A stretch of DNA of 64,000 bases from an uncultured Alteromonadaceae bacterium (GCA_947501935.1 CANMXU010000021.1:25325-89324); one strand, 5' to 3'. Positions 27,757 through 37,787 are shown, numbered from the stretch's first letter. Notes: generated by a model not told the origin, from the sequence alone. Translations and numbers: made by a program.

Positions 27757-30428
27757 AATTAGGCCTTAACTCAAATAACGATTTAATCAGCAAGTTAACG
27801 ACCAAATTAATAAATAAATTAACGAGGAAGTTACCCTTAGCGAAATCCTCTTTCGTCATCGTAGCTTTTAGTTACGCATTAACAGGCTGTGGTGGTGGCT
27901 CTGAGGAAACACCCACGCCAAGCCCAGAAAAGTCAGTAATAGGCATCACTACAGTTACTGAACTTGCTATTGAAAAAAGTAATCAATTAGCCAAGTTTAA
28001 TATACAGCGTAGCGGCGCAACTACAGCTATAAATATCAGTTATTCGCTTAATGGCAGTAGCGATAGCGCTAAAGGCTCAGCCACTCAGGCCGATTATCAG
28101 CTTATTTATAGTGATGGCGGCAATGTTGGTACCACCATTGAACTTGGCGAAAATCAAAATACCCGTGTTATTGAAGTTCATCCAATACAAGATAACTTAC
28201 ATGAAGTACCTGAAGCATTAACCCTCACTATTACAAATGGTACTAGTTACACAATAGCGGCTGAAAAAAGCGCCCAAATAAGTATTACTGACGCATCAAA
28301 CAGCAGTGAAAATGCTAAAGTTTTTTTAGGTACCTTTAGCGCACAAGGCGATGCAATTACCTCTGCAACAGGCGTGCTTAGCCTAATATTACAAGGTGAT
28401 AACGAACAAGCTAAGCTCAATTATACTTTTTCAGATTTAGGCGCCATACAAACCGACCAACATATACATTTAGCTCCTGCAGGTTCAATGATCAAAGATA
28501 TTGAATTTACCGGCACGGTTAGCGACTATCAATGGGATCTTGCTCCTGGTGGTATATTTACTACCGAGCAGCAAATGCTGGATACCCTTTTTGAAGGCAA
28601 GTTTTTTGTCAATATTCACACCGCAGACTATCAGCAAGGTGAAATTTCAGCCGCAATTAACTACGACGCTAATGTAGAGCCTCCTGCTGACACCCCGATC
28701 ACTGAAGCCGCTGTTGACCGAGATATTATCCGCTTTTTAAATCAAGCGACTTTTGGCGCAACACCAGAAGAATATCAAACGCTACGAGATAAAATTGATA
28801 GCGATGGCGGTAATCGTATTCAAGTCTATAGCGCTTGGCTTGAGCAACAATTTGCTAAACCCCAAACTAGCCTATTGGCTTTAACCGATGCCAGCATTAC
28901 CCTTTTTGGTGAAGAAAGTGAAAGCTTTAGCCGACGCGATGCGTTTTGGCCAGTAGCTCTTTATGGCAATGACCAACTCAGACAGCGTATCGCTCTAGCA
29001 TTAAGCGAAATATTAGTGATAGGTGATAACAATAATATCGTTAGAAAAGCTCATCGCGGTGTCGCACATTATTGGGACCAACTTGCCAGTAATGCATTTA
29101 GCAGCTATCGAAAAACGCTAGAAGATGCGAGCTTACACCCGGTGATGGGCATTTGGCTGAGTCACTTACGTAACCAAAAAACTAATCTTGAACTAGGTTA
29201 CTACCCTGATGAAAACTACGCCCGAGAAATTATGCAGCTGTTTACTTTTGGCTTAGTACATCGGCAAAAAAATGGTGCGATAAAATTAGGGGAAGACAAC
29301 CTACCCATTGCCACCTACGATAATGAAGTGATCAAAGAAATGGCTAAGGTATTTACCGGCTTAAGCTTTAGTTACAAAAACAATGAAACGGCAAAAGTTG
29401 ACAACAACTACTTCCTATTAGGCAATGCCACTAACGACTATCAATATCGTTGGACTGAGCCAATGAAGTTTTTTGCAGACCAACACGAGTTTGGCGCAAA
29501 AACCTTATTTAATGATAATGGCAATACCGTGACAATTCCTGCCAATAGCGAAGAAACAGCTGAGGAAGCTAAGCAAGAATTATCACAGGTATTAGATGCC
29601 TTAGTTAGTCATCAAACTACCGCGCCCTTTATCAGCCGAAAACTTATTCAGCGCCTAGTAACTTCAAACCCAAGTGCTGATTATATCGAACGAGTAGCGA
29701 ATGCTTTCGGACAAACCGGTGACTTAAAAGCGGTTATTCGCGCAATATTGTTAGACAAAGAAGCACGTAACCCAAATGTTGTTACCTCAACCACCTTTGG
29801 TAAAATGAAAGAGCCTATTTTGCAAATGACCGCCCTAATGCGGTTATTCAACGCCAGTTCAAAAATCCCCCTTGGCGCAGGCACAAATGGCCTTAATTTA
29901 GCCATTGCTGAGCAATACAGCAGCAATGCTACGCTACTTCGCGTGGGTGAACTCTATATTGGCCAACGTGTTTTAGGCTCACCTTCAGTATTTAATTTTT
30001 TCTTACCTGACTTTGCCCCTACAGGAAAAATAGCGAGTCAGTCTTTAGTCGCGCCAGAATTACAGTTACTCACTGAAACTCAGCTGTTTATCACCTTAAA
30101 TACTTACCATAAGCTGCTCAGTAAAGGCTTTCTTCGCTCAACAGTAACTAAAAACTCTGAGTACACGACAGAGCAAGCCACAGTGCAATTAAACCCAGCA
30201 CAACTTACGACCTTGTGGCAACAAACCGAAGGTGACAATACAGTAAAAGCGACGGCATTAGTTGATTATCTAGACTTTTACCTTAACGCCGGACAACTAA
30301 AGGCTAGCGATAACCAAAGTACCCGACAAACTTTGATTGAAACCTTAGCTGCAACTGAAGAAGAGCAGCGGATTAAACTCGCTCTTTATGGCGCTAGCGC
30401 TATGCCAGAATTTATGGTGCAAAGATAA
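27753..30428 (+). CDS. DUF1800 family lipoprotein with Calx-beta-like and CHRD domains
   Basis: This 891-residue protein has an unusually long basic n-region before a lipoprotein signal (YALTGC, C46). A Calx-beta-like stretch follows (about 60-185), then a CHRD domain (about 190-310: AKVFLGTFSAQGDAITSATG, HIHLAPAG, FFVNIHTADYQQGEISA), then the DUF1800 region (about 325-890: DIIRFLNQATFGATPEEYQ, GYYPDENYAREIMQLFTFGLV, PFISRKLIQRLVTSNP). Most DUF1800 proteins lack the CHRD insert. GGAG precedes the ATG, which overlaps the DUF1501 stop. The pair is presumed to act together outside the inner membrane; the function is unknown. Confidence 0.9.
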   Translation: MKLGLNSNNDLISKLTTKLINKLTRKLPLAKSSFVIVAFSYALTGCGGGSEETPTPSPEKSVIGITTVTELAIEKSNQLAKFNIQRSGATTAINISYSLNGSSDSAKGSATQADYQLIYSDGGNVGTTIELGENQNTRVIEVHPIQDNLHEVPEALTLTITNGTSYTIAAEKSAQISITDASNSSENAKVFLGTFSAQGDAITSATGVLSLILQGDNEQAKLNYTFSDLGAIQTDQHIHLAPAGSMIKDIEFTGTVSDYQWDLAPGGIFTTEQQMLDTLFEGKFFVNIHTADYQQGEISAAINYDANVEPPADTPITEAAVDRDIIRFLNQATFGATPEEYQTLRDKIDSDGGNRIQVYSAWLEQQFAKPQTSLLALTDASITLFGEESESFSRRDAFWPVALYGNDQLRQRIALALSEILVIGDNNNIVRKAHRGVAHYWDQLASNAFSSYRKTLEDASLHPVMGIWLSHLRNQKTNLELGYYPDENYAREIMQLFTFGLVHRQKNGAIKLGEDNLPIATYDNEVIKEMAKVFTGLSFSYKNNETAKVDNNYFLLGNATNDYQYRWTEPMKFFADQHEFGAKTLFNDNGNTVTIPANSEETAEEAKQELSQVLDALVSHQTTAPFISRKLIQRLVTSNPSADYIERVANAFGQTGDLKAVIRAILLDKEARNPNVVTSTTFGKMKEPILQMTALMRLFNASSKIPLGAGTNGLNLAIAEQYSSNATLLRVGELYIGQRVLGSPSVFNFFLPDFAPTGKIASQSLVAPELQLLTETQLFITLNTYHKLLSKGFLRSTVTKNSEYTTEQATVQLNPAQLTTLWQQTEGDNTVKATALVDYLDFYLNAGQLKASDNQSTRQTLIETLAATEEEQRIKLALYGASAMPEFMVQR

Positions 30429-30851
30429 GGTAATTACTGAGCATAAGTAGACGCCTTATCATCATGTAAGGCTTCTGTTTACTCTAGTTAATTAAATTAG
30501 CATTGTGAGCTTAAGAGCTAGAGGCTTAAAACAGAGAAAAAGGGAGAAAAGCGGTCGGTGACAAATAAAAGAAGACAGCCTATAAGAAGCCTTAGCACTA
30601 ACTATAACCTTAAAATGTCACCGCCCCTTTTTTCCTATAATGTAAGGCTTCTTTATCCCTAACGAGTTAATTAAGCTTACTGGGGGACTTATTAGTAGGC
30701 TTAAATTACATAAGCTACATGTTTTAAAAAGTAACAAAAAAGGCGCTAAGGATAACCCTTAGCGCCTTTTAAATGTTTACTTACTTAAAACTTAAAGTAT
30801 AAATTCACACCGTAAAATAACGATCACCAGCATGAATAAACTTCTGGGTCA
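30429..30851. other. intergenic region with degenerate repeats between convergent operons
   Basis: No gene is seen in 423 bases. A segment beginning TAAGGCTTCT at 30467 is loosely repeated from 30643 (same 10-mer, then shared GTTAATTAA and GGCTTAAA), and the 10-mer occurs inverted at 30585-30594. Between the copies, GGTGACA and TGTCACC with purine/pyrimidine flanks form an imperfect inverted repeat (about 30536-30637). The bidirectional terminator at 30740-30771 ends the gal operon. Confidence 0.55.
30740..30771 (-). terminator. bidirectional terminator of galK
   Basis: AAAAGGCGCTAAGG and CCCTTAGCGCCTTTT pair around a 4-base loop, with flanking A and T runs. It lies about 80 bases past the galK stop. 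Confidence 0.88.
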
Positions 30852-32009
30852 TTAAGCCGTAGCTAATGCTTGCACCGTTAAACCGTGACCGGCTTTACAT
30901 ACATAAATATCAGCAGTTAAGTTAAATTGTGCATAGTACTGCTCTTCTACCGCTGTTTTAATCGCATCAACATCATCAGCACGACATAAACATACGATAG
31001 CGCCACCAAATCCGCCACCAGTCATACGTACAGCGCCGCGTTCACCTAAAGCTGCTTGACAGATATTAACTAAGCCGTCAGTCGCTGGTACAGTTACTTC
31101 AAAATCATCACGCAGGGAAACGTGTGAACCGGTCATTAATTCTCGTAACGCGTCCATATCGTTATTCTTAAGCGCTACTGTTGCGGCAATAACACGAGCA
31201 TTTTCAGTAATAACATGATGAGCACGTTTGTATTCGTTTTCACTAAGTTGTGGTTTAGCATCGGCCAGCATTGCCATTGTTGCTGAACGTAATACCTTGA
31301 TGCCCATTTTGCTCGCTGCTTGCTCACAATCAATACGACGGTTGTTATATTCGCTACCCACTAACTTACGTTTGTAGTTAGAGTTAACAATCACAATAGA
31401 TAAGTCTTCTGGAATAGAAATGGCTTCTGTTTTAAGGTTTTCACAGTCAATTAATAACGCATGACTTTTTTCACCTTCCGCGGAAATTAATTGGTCCATA
31501 ATGCCGCATTTTATGTCCATGAAATCATTTTCACATTCTTGGCCTAACAGGGCAATTCTTTGCGCAGACAAGCCAAGCTCAGCAATAGTATTGAATACGC
31601 CACCAATTGCTACTTCAAGTGCCGCAGAAGATGATAAACCACAGCCTTGCGGTACGTCTGACTCAATCAATAAGTCAACACCTTTCAGTGTAAAACCAGC
31701 ACGTTTAAAAACAAACGCCATACCGCGAATGTAATTACCCCATTGAGAGTCACCTTTAGCAATATCGCCAGACACGCTAAATTCGTCTTTTTCACCTGGG
31801 TAGCTCATGGAATGAACAACAATTTTGTCATCGGCACGAGGACGGTAAAGAACACGTGTTGCATACTCTAAAGCACAAGGAAGAACAAAACCATCACTGT
31901 AATCTGTGTGTTCACCAATAAGGTTTACACGACCTGGAGCAATAGAAATAGCATCAGCTGGTTGTTGGTAAAGCTCTTCAAATTTCGAAGATAAAAGTTC
32001 AAAGCTCAT
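30852..32009 (-). CDS. galK: galactokinase
   Basis: This 385-residue cytoplasmic GHMP kinase phosphorylates D-galactose to galactose-1-phosphate, the first step of the Leloir pathway. The galactokinase signature GRVNLIGEHTDYSDGFVLP lies at about 25-43, the ATP-binding GCGLSSSAALE at about 125, and the C-terminal GHMP motif MTGGGFGGAIV at about 335. Length fits the family. It starts one base after the galT stop codon, so translation is coupled. It is the third gene of galE-galT-galK beside the receptor and GH43 cluster. Confidence 0.97.
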   Translation of the reverse strand: MSFELLSSKFEELYQQPADAISIAPGRVNLIGEHTDYSDGFVLPCALEYATRVLYRPRADDKIVVHSMSYPGEKDEFSVSGDIAKGDSQWGNYIRGMAFVFKRAGFTLKGVDLLIESDVPQGCGLSSSAALEVAIGGVFNTIAELGLSAQRIALLGQECENDFMDIKCGIMDQLISAEGEKSHALLIDCENLKTEAISIPEDLSIVIVNSNYKRKLVGSEYNNRRIDCEQAASKMGIKVLRSATMAMLADAKPQLSENEYKRAHHVITENARVIAATVALKNNDMDALRELMTGSHVSLRDDFEVTVPATDGLVNICQAALGERGAVRMTGGGFGGAIVCLCRADDVDAIKTAVEEQYYAQFNLTADIYVCKAGHGLTVQALATA

Positions 32010-32010
32010 G

Positions 32011-33054
32011 TTATTCCCCTTGCTTGTAATGTGTTGTGCTGACTGAGCGTAAAATGTTTGCTGCTGTTTCCGCGCTTAAATCGCGCTGGCTTTCTGCCAA
32101 CATTTCATAACCAACCATATGTTTTTTCACGCTAGCAGAACGTAAAAGTGGTGGATAAAAATGCGCGTGTAAACGCCAGTGGCTATCGTCTTCAATATTT
32201 GCTGGAGCACTGTGCCATCCCATTGAATAAGGGAAACTACAGTTGAAAACGTTGTCATAACGAATAGTTAATTCTTGTAAAATTTCTGCTAGCGCGGCTT
32301 TTTGCTCGTCAGTTAATTGACCAAAATGACGAACATCACCTTTTGCTACTAATAAGGTTTCAAATGGCCATGCTGCCCAAAATGGCACAACCACTAACCA
32401 ATGTTCATTTTCACAAACAACACGGTCTTGCTCGGCAACTTCTTTAGCAACATAGTCGCCAAGTAAGTTAGTGCCTTGTTTAGCTTTATAAGCTAACTGG
32501 TTTGTATTTTCTTGCTCAACTTCCGTTGATAGATGATCATGCGCCCAAATTTGGCCGTGAGGGTGTGGCTGTGAACAGCCCATAACCGCGCCTTTGTTTT
32601 CAAAAACGTGCACACAAGCATACTTTTGTGCAAGTTCTACATAGTTACTCTGCCATGTATCAACCACTTTACGAATTTCGCTTGGGCTTAATTCTGGTAA
32701 TGATTTATTGTGATCAGGAGCAAAACAAATAACACGACATTCGCCGTTAGCTACATCAGCTTCAAATAAAGGGTGTTGCTCTGCATCTAATGCATCAGTG
32801 CCTTGTTGCTCTGAAACCAAAGCACCAAAGTCATTTTTAAAGACGAAAGTATCAGCATAATCAGGATTACTGGTATTGTTAGCACGTTCATTTCGTGGAC
32901 ATAACGGGCAGTTCTCATCATGCTTTGGTAACTCTTCACCTGATGGCGCTTCAGTTGCACCTGACCAAGGACGATTATTACGATGTGGCGATACCAGCAC
33001 CCAGTCACCGGTTAAAGGGTTTTTACGACGATGGGTAAATTCTAAATTATTCAT
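32011..33054 (-). CDS. galT: galactose-1-phosphate uridylyltransferase
   Basis: The start is set at 33054 (MNNLEFTHRRKNPLTGDWVLVSP) because GGAG lies 8 bases upstream and the length becomes 347 residues, like E. coli GalT; an upstream ATG at 33105 would overlap galE by 47 bases. The enzyme swaps UMP between UDP-glucose and galactose-1-phosphate. The HIT-type active site is seen in GCSQPHPHGQIW, and zinc-site cysteines in CPLCPRN. The galE stop lies 4 bases upstream of the chosen start and galK follows one base after the stop. Confidence 0.96.
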   Translation of the reverse strand: MNNLEFTHRRKNPLTGDWVLVSPHRNNRPWSGATEAPSGEELPKHDENCPLCPRNERANNTSNPDYADTFVFKNDFGALVSEQQGTDALDAEQHPLFEADVANGECRVICFAPDHNKSLPELSPSEIRKVVDTWQSNYVELAQKYACVHVFENKGAVMGCSQPHPHGQIWAHDHLSTEVEQENTNQLAYKAKQGTNLLGDYVAKEVAEQDRVVCENEHWLVVVPFWAAWPFETLLVAKGDVRHFGQLTDEQKAALAEILQELTIRYDNVFNCSFPYSMGWHSAPANIEDDSHWRLHAHFYPPLLRSASVKKHMVGYEMLAESQRDLSAETAANILRSVSTTHYKQGE

Positions 33055-33058
33055 ATTG

Positions 33059-34069
33059 TTACTCCAAACCATTTGGATATTTTGATTGCCAATGCCAGGT
33101 ATCATCTGTCATCGCTTTTAAACCTAATTTTGCGGTCCAGCCTAATTTTTCTTTGGCTAAAGACGCGTCTGCGTAATTGCTAGCAATATCGCCTGGTCTT
33201 CTTGGCGCCATTTTATAAGCAACGTCAACACCTGAAGAGGTTGAAAACGCTTTGATCACTTCAACCACTGAATAACCTTGGCCGGTGCCTAAGTTATATG
33301 GCAAGAAGCCAGTATCTTTTTGGTGGGCTGAATAGGCGGCAACATGACCTTCAGCTAAGTCCATAATGTGAATATAGTCACGAACACCGGTACCATCAGG
33401 AGTGTTGTAATCGTCACCAAAAACACTAACATATTCTCTTTTACCGACCGCGGTTTGTGCGATAAAAGGCATTAAATTATTCGGGATTCCAGAAGGGCTT
33501 TCACCTAATAAGCCGCTTGGATGCGCGCCTACAGGATTAAAATAACGTAAAGCAATTGCTAAGTTATTAGCATCAGCTTGGCAGTTATCCGCTAAAATTT
33601 GTTCAACCATCACTTTAGTCCAGCCATAAGGATTGGTAGCGGAAATAGGATGCTTTTCATCAATCGGTAAATACTGCGGATCACCATAAACGGTTGCTGA
33701 TGAACTGAAAATAATGCGATTAACGCCTACTTCTTTCATCGTTTCTAACATGGTAACCGTACCGGAAACATTGTTTTGATAATAACGTAACGGCTGCTCA
33801 GTTGATTCGCCCACCGCTTTTAATGCTGCAAAATGGAAAACAGCTTCAACGTTAAAGTCAATTAGAGCTTTTTTAAAGCTTGCACTATCAAGAATATCGC
33901 CTTCAACAAATTCAAAACGTTTGCCCGTGATCACTTCAAGCTGATCAAGCACCTTAACGCTAGCATTCGACAAGTTGTCATAAATGACAGGCGTGAATCC
34001 TGCTTTGTGTAATGCAATGCATGTATGACTACCTATATAGCCCATACCACCGGTAACAAGAATTTTCAC
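33059..34069 (-). CDS. galE: UDP-glucose 4-epimerase
   Basis: This 336-residue SDR-fold enzyme interconverts UDP-galactose and UDP-glucose. The NAD-binding GGMGYIGSH is at residues 7-15, the catalytic S/T region at SSSATVYGDP and the YxxxK pair in PYGWTKV. Length matches E. coli GalE (338). It heads the galETK operon. Upstream lies a perfect 8-bp inverted repeat and a motif shared with the receptor promoters, suggesting common sugar control. Confidence 0.97.
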   Translation of the reverse strand: MKILVTGGMGYIGSHTCIALHKAGFTPVIYDNLSNASVKVLDQLEVITGKRFEFVEGDILDSASFKKALIDFNVEAVFHFAALKAVGESTEQPLRYYQNNVSGTVTMLETMKEVGVNRIIFSSSATVYGDPQYLPIDEKHPISATNPYGWTKVMVEQILADNCQADANNLAIALRYFNPVGAHPSGLLGESPSGIPNNLMPFIAQTAVGKREYVSVFGDDYNTPDGTGVRDYIHIMDLAEGHVAAYSAHQKDTGFLPYNLGTGQGYSVVEVIKAFSTSSGVDVAYKMAPRRPGDIASNYADASLAKEKLGWTAKLGLKAMTDDTWHWQSKYPNGLE

Positions 34070-34089
34070 AATGTGTCCTCTGGATAATG

Positions 34090-34116
34090 ATACAAATTTT
34101 ATTTGTATGATAAATA
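34090..34116 (-). promoter_or_regulatory. galE operator candidate
   Basis: ATACAAAT-TTT-ATTTGTAT (34090-34108) is a perfect 8-bp inverted repeat, 21 bases upstream of the galE start. Its right half runs into ATTTGTATGATAAATA (34101-34116), which matches at 15 of 16 positions the spacer motif of the third receptor promoter. A repressor site is the natural reading; the regulator is not in the window. Confidence 0.6.
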
Positions 34117-34319
34117 TTACATATAAGTAACAAGTAAAGCAAGAAAATTATTTAAGCGTTTAGCCCGCTGTTTATGCTGAGAAAGAGTTCACTTGTTCTG
34201 CTACCTAATTTACTGAAAAAACATTTCAGCATATAAATAATACTATATATTAATGAATATGCTAATCGCTTTTAGATAAATAAAGTTTTGAGTGAAGCTA
34301 ACAAGAACACCACAAATAA

Positions 34320-34350
34320 AAAAATCGAGCACCATTAGTGCTCGATTTTT
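34320..34350 (-). terminator. terminator of TonB-dependent receptor 1
   Basis: AAAAATCGAGCAC and GTGCTCGATTTTT pair perfectly around a 5-base loop, about 65 bases past the stop codon. Confidence 0.88.
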
Positions 34351-34413
34351 CATATTACTTATATCATTTATTGATACATTAGCTCTGAAAAGGTTTCAAT
34401 ACTAAAAATACTT

Positions 34414-37323
34414 CTAGAAACGATACACAAGGCCGATGTTAAAGCGACGGCCCATTTCAGCCATATAGTTAGTTAATTCTTCATGATATAAATAACGCTC
34501 AGTTTTACTGTTGGTTAGGTTTACCGCTGAGAAATTAATTTTCAGTTGCTTGTTAATGCTGTAATTTGCGGTTAAATCTAATTGACCACGAGCATTTTCA
34601 ATTTCAGTTAAGTAATCATCAGCGCCCCAACCTAATTGCACTAATTCACGTTTGGTATATTCACTGCGCCAGTTATAGGCTAAACGTGTACTGAACTTAC
34701 CATTGTCGTAAAAAGCATAAACATTGTAACTATGACGAGATAAGCCTTTGCGGCTAATTTGATTGCCGTCTAAGTCATAAAACTCAGAGTCATCATCCGA
34801 GAAAGTGTAGTTTGCCCCAGTACCGGTATGCGCAAGGAATCCCGGTAAATTACTAAAGGAATGTTGCACAGCAAGTTCAACACCTTTGATAGTAGTACCT
34901 GGCATATTTTGCCATTGTCGCGCTTGCCAGTTTTGACCTTCAAGCTCCATGTCGTAGGCATAACCGTAGGTAATAATGCTGTCTAAGTCTTTATAAAATA
35001 GTGCCGCAGAAAGCATGCTTTCACTTGAGTAATACCATTCATATGATAAATCAGCGCTCCATGCTCTTACAGGGTCTAAATCAGGGTTACCGACTAAAGC
35101 TGTACCATTATAACCGTCGATATCACTACTTGGTTTATAAGTAGTGCTTGGCGCAGTTTGTACTAAACCTGGGCGTTGCATTGCTTTTGAAGCAGAAAAA
35201 CGCATGATCATTTCATTATTTAACGCCAAATTCAGGTTCATTGACGGTAAAAAGTCTTGGTAAGTATTTTGATGCTCTGACCATTCATAGGCTAACTCAT
35301 CGTTAATTATGCCTAAACGCTCATAACCTGAAGAGTTAACTGTTGTTTCAACATAGCGTGCGCCAATATTACCGTAAAAAGGTAAGTCGAATAATTCGCT
35401 ATTAAAATCTGTTCGTAAATATAAAGCGTAACTACTTTCGCCAATATCATAACGTTGGTCAACTTGTTCGTAATAACCATAGCCGGTATCAGCATCAACC
35501 GCGCGGATATCATGCAAATTAAAGTAATCGGTATAAAAGTCACTGTTACAATTAGTCGTAACCCACGAAGTAGGTAAATTACTGTCACCTAAGTGAATAG
35601 CATCGGTAATAGCTAAACATTGCTGCAAGTCTCGAGAAACTTGGGCATTGGTTGGATTACCATTAGCATCAGGGTCTACTTTATATTTTTGCACATTTAC
35701 GTTGAGGTATTTACCGTCAACCATTTCGTGCTTACCGTTTTGGTTAATGTTTTGATAACTAAAACGTTCATAATTTCTAGCAGCAATACGCAGACCGGTT
35801 TTAATTTGAGTAAAAAAATCATGGTCTAACTCATAAGTTAAGTCCATAGTAAACGCGTTATCTTCACTGAAAATGTCGTTGGCATTACGCTGCATTTGAA
35901 AATACGCTAAACGTGGGTCTTCAAGGTTGGTGATATCAATAGGGTTACCATCTTCATCAACTAAACCGCCACTTGGAATACCATTGCCCGCTTCTTCAAA
36001 CCAAATACTGCCCGCCCAATCTTTACCACTCATCCAGCCATCGTAATTCCAGTCGTATCCCATATTCATAGACGCTTGACTAGTGGTTTTTTTACCTTTT
36101 GCGTAGTTATATTTCATTTCTAAGAAGGCATTATCGGACAGTTGATAATCTCCTCCTAAAGTAAAGTTATGAGATTGTTGCTCGGTATCAATGACTGAAG
36201 GAGAGCCGCCCATGCGCATTGAGGCATCAGTTATTACACCTTCGTTAATTATATAAGAGCCGTCACCTAAATCTGAACCGCTCCACTCGTAATCACCATC
36301 AATATCTGAACGGGAAGAATTAGCAACCGATGAGGCTTGAGAGCCACTTTGAAATTCGGTGCTTGCGGTATAGGTGTAATCGAAATAAAAATTGGCACGA
36401 TCATTCGGCTGCCATTGAATGGTAGAATTAAACGAGTCGCGCTGTGATTCACGGTAAGTAGAATAAGCTTTTAAGCCATTAGGAATATAGTAAACATCAT
36501 CGCCGTTAACTTGACCATCACCATTGACATCAATACTGCCTTTTCCGTCCTCAGAGCCGTCACGTTTTAGCCATGAGCCTTCGGCATCATTGTAGTCACC
36601 ACCGCCAAATACACTGGTTTTACTGCTGTAATTTTTACGGCCAGCATTAATGATAAAGCCGATATCACCAATTTTTGTATCACGTAAATTTTTACCAAAA
36701 AAAGTATTAAAGTCAGGGTCTGTTTGACCACTTTGTTCATTATATTTTGCTTTAGAAGTGACCGTGCCAACACTGTCTTTATTCATTTCAAGTGGTCGAC
36801 GAGTTTTTAAATTAACGGTACCACCAAGCGAGCCTTCAATTTTATCAGCGGTAGGTGCTTTTAGTACTTCAATGCCAGAAAATAATTCTGATGGTAAGTC
36901 TTGAAAATTTACCCCACGGCTATCACCACTGCCAGATGAAACTTGACCATTGATTTCTACGTTATTGTTGGAAATACCGCGAATTTGAACACTTGAGCCC
37001 TCACCATCTGCCGAGCGCTGCATTTGAATACCGGTAACACGCTGTAAGGCTTCGGCAATATTTTCATCAGGTAACTGACCAATATCTTCAGCTGAAATAG
37101 TATCTTTTATTTCCGTTGAAAAGCGTTTGTCATTCATTGATTTGCTTAAACTGCCACGCACACCTGTTACGCTGATCACTTCTATATTACTTTCTTGTTC
37201 GGCTGTTGATGTTTGTTCGCTAGTTTCTGCCGCTAACAAAGGGGCTGACATAACACTAAACGCGATGAAGCAAGCTTTGCTAACCGTTGTTAGTGCGAAT
37301 TTTTGTTGCTGATGATCTTGCAT
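34414..37323 (-). CDS. TonB-dependent receptor 1 (TIGR01782-like)
   Basis: This 969-residue outer-membrane active transporter has a signal peptide (cleavage near LLAAE), a plug domain (about 50-175: SVTGVRGSLSKSMNDKR, ISAEDIGQLPDENIAEALQR, VQIRGISNN) and a 22-strand barrel ending FNIGLVYRF. This plug style is typical of the Xanthomonas/Caulobacter-type family that imports oligosaccharides. Two EF-hand-like loops, at residues 265-276 (D-x-N-x-D-G) and 424-435, are predicted outside the cell. GAGGAAAG precedes the ATG. It is one of three paralogues in tandem next to galETK and GH43 genes; the substrate is inferred to be a galactan fragment. Confidence 0.92.
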   Translation of the reverse strand: MQDHQQQKFALTTVSKACFIAFSVMSAPLLAAETSEQTSTAEQESNIEVISVTGVRGSLSKSMNDKRFSTEIKDTISAEDIGQLPDENIAEALQRVTGIQMQRSADGEGSSVQIRGISNNNVEINGQVSSGSGDSRGVNFQDLPSELFSGIEVLKAPTADKIEGSLGGTVNLKTRRPLEMNKDSVGTVTSKAKYNEQSGQTDPDFNTFFGKNLRDTKIGDIGFIINAGRKNYSSKTSVFGGGDYNDAEGSWLKRDGSEDGKGSIDVNGDGQVNGDDVYYIPNGLKAYSTYRESQRDSFNSTIQWQPNDRANFYFDYTYTASTEFQSGSQASSVANSSRSDIDGDYEWSGSDLGDGSYIINEGVITDASMRMGGSPSVIDTEQQSHNFTLGGDYQLSDNAFLEMKYNYAKGKKTTSQASMNMGYDWNYDGWMSGKDWAGSIWFEEAGNGIPSGGLVDEDGNPIDITNLEDPRLAYFQMQRNANDIFSEDNAFTMDLTYELDHDFFTQIKTGLRIAARNYERFSYQNINQNGKHEMVDGKYLNVNVQKYKVDPDANGNPTNAQVSRDLQQCLAITDAIHLGDSNLPTSWVTTNCNSDFYTDYFNLHDIRAVDADTGYGYYEQVDQRYDIGESSYALYLRTDFNSELFDLPFYGNIGARYVETTVNSSGYERLGIINDELAYEWSEHQNTYQDFLPSMNLNLALNNEMIMRFSASKAMQRPGLVQTAPSTTYKPSSDIDGYNGTALVGNPDLDPVRAWSADLSYEWYYSSESMLSAALFYKDLDSIITYGYAYDMELEGQNWQARQWQNMPGTTIKGVELAVQHSFSNLPGFLAHTGTGANYTFSDDDSEFYDLDGNQISRKGLSRHSYNVYAFYDNGKFSTRLAYNWRSEYTKRELVQLGWGADDYLTEIENARGQLDLTANYSINKQLKINFSAVNLTNSKTERYLYHEELTNYMAEMGRRFNIGLVYRF

Positions 37324-37465
37324 AATAATTCTTTCCTCAAATGTTCCCTATAAACACCAAAACACCGCTTCTTTTGAGCCGAATTTTTGGTATTTATCAT
37401 GTTTAATGTGTTTTTATGAGGCGATTATTAAGCTATGTGAAAGTCCCCTTAAAAACATTCACCGC

Positions 37466-37493
37466 AATATACTATTTATAAGATCAATAACAA
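37466..37493 (-). promoter_or_regulatory. promoter of TonB-dependent receptor 1
   Basis: On the minus strand TTGTTA (37488-37493) and TATATT (37466-37471) flank a 16-base spacer ending CTTATAAATAG. The same hexamers, spacing and spacer end recur before the other two receptors. The leader is about 135 bases. Confidence 0.7.
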
Positions 37494-37787
37494 TGATCAA
37501 GGTGTCACGCTTAACACTTGCATTACAAAGCAGGGGGAACTTAATGAAAAAACATTTTTGCGTTACGGTGAGTTACAAAGACTGAAGCTTTGGTTAGCTT
37601 TATTTGGTTCGCTTTATTTGATTAGTGATGTTTCATCTGAAAAATATAAACCTTAGCTTAAGGTGTTTATTTTAAATGGCCTGATAATAAAATGGGGTAA
37701 CTATATCAGCTACCCCATTCACAGTTGTCATAAAACTTAAGTTAGTTAAGTTAACTTAAATTAAGTTGCAATAAAGCTAATTTGAAA
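37494..37787. other. spacer between receptor genes 1 and 2
   Basis: Apart from the receptor-2 terminator (37691-37719) and the receptor-1 promoter just left of it, I see nothing here. Confidence 0.4.
37691..37719 (-). terminator. terminator of TonB-dependent receptor 2
   Basis: On the minus strand AATGGGGTAGCT pairs with AGTTACCCCATT (one G-U) around GATAT and is followed by TTATTAT. Confidence 0.78.

Larger units (their letters stand above)
34070..34413. other. galE control region and receptor-1 terminator
   Basis: No gene is seen in 344 bases. They hold the galE operator candidate (34090-34116), a possible minus-strand promoter (TTACTT, 17 bases, TACAAA) overlapping it, and the terminator of the first receptor gene (34320-34350). 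Confidence 0.5.

Noticed and set aside
33055..33105. Upstream ATG for galT overlapping galE
   Set aside because: The inner ATG at 33054 has GGAG at proper spacing, follows the galE stop by 4 bases and gives the family length.
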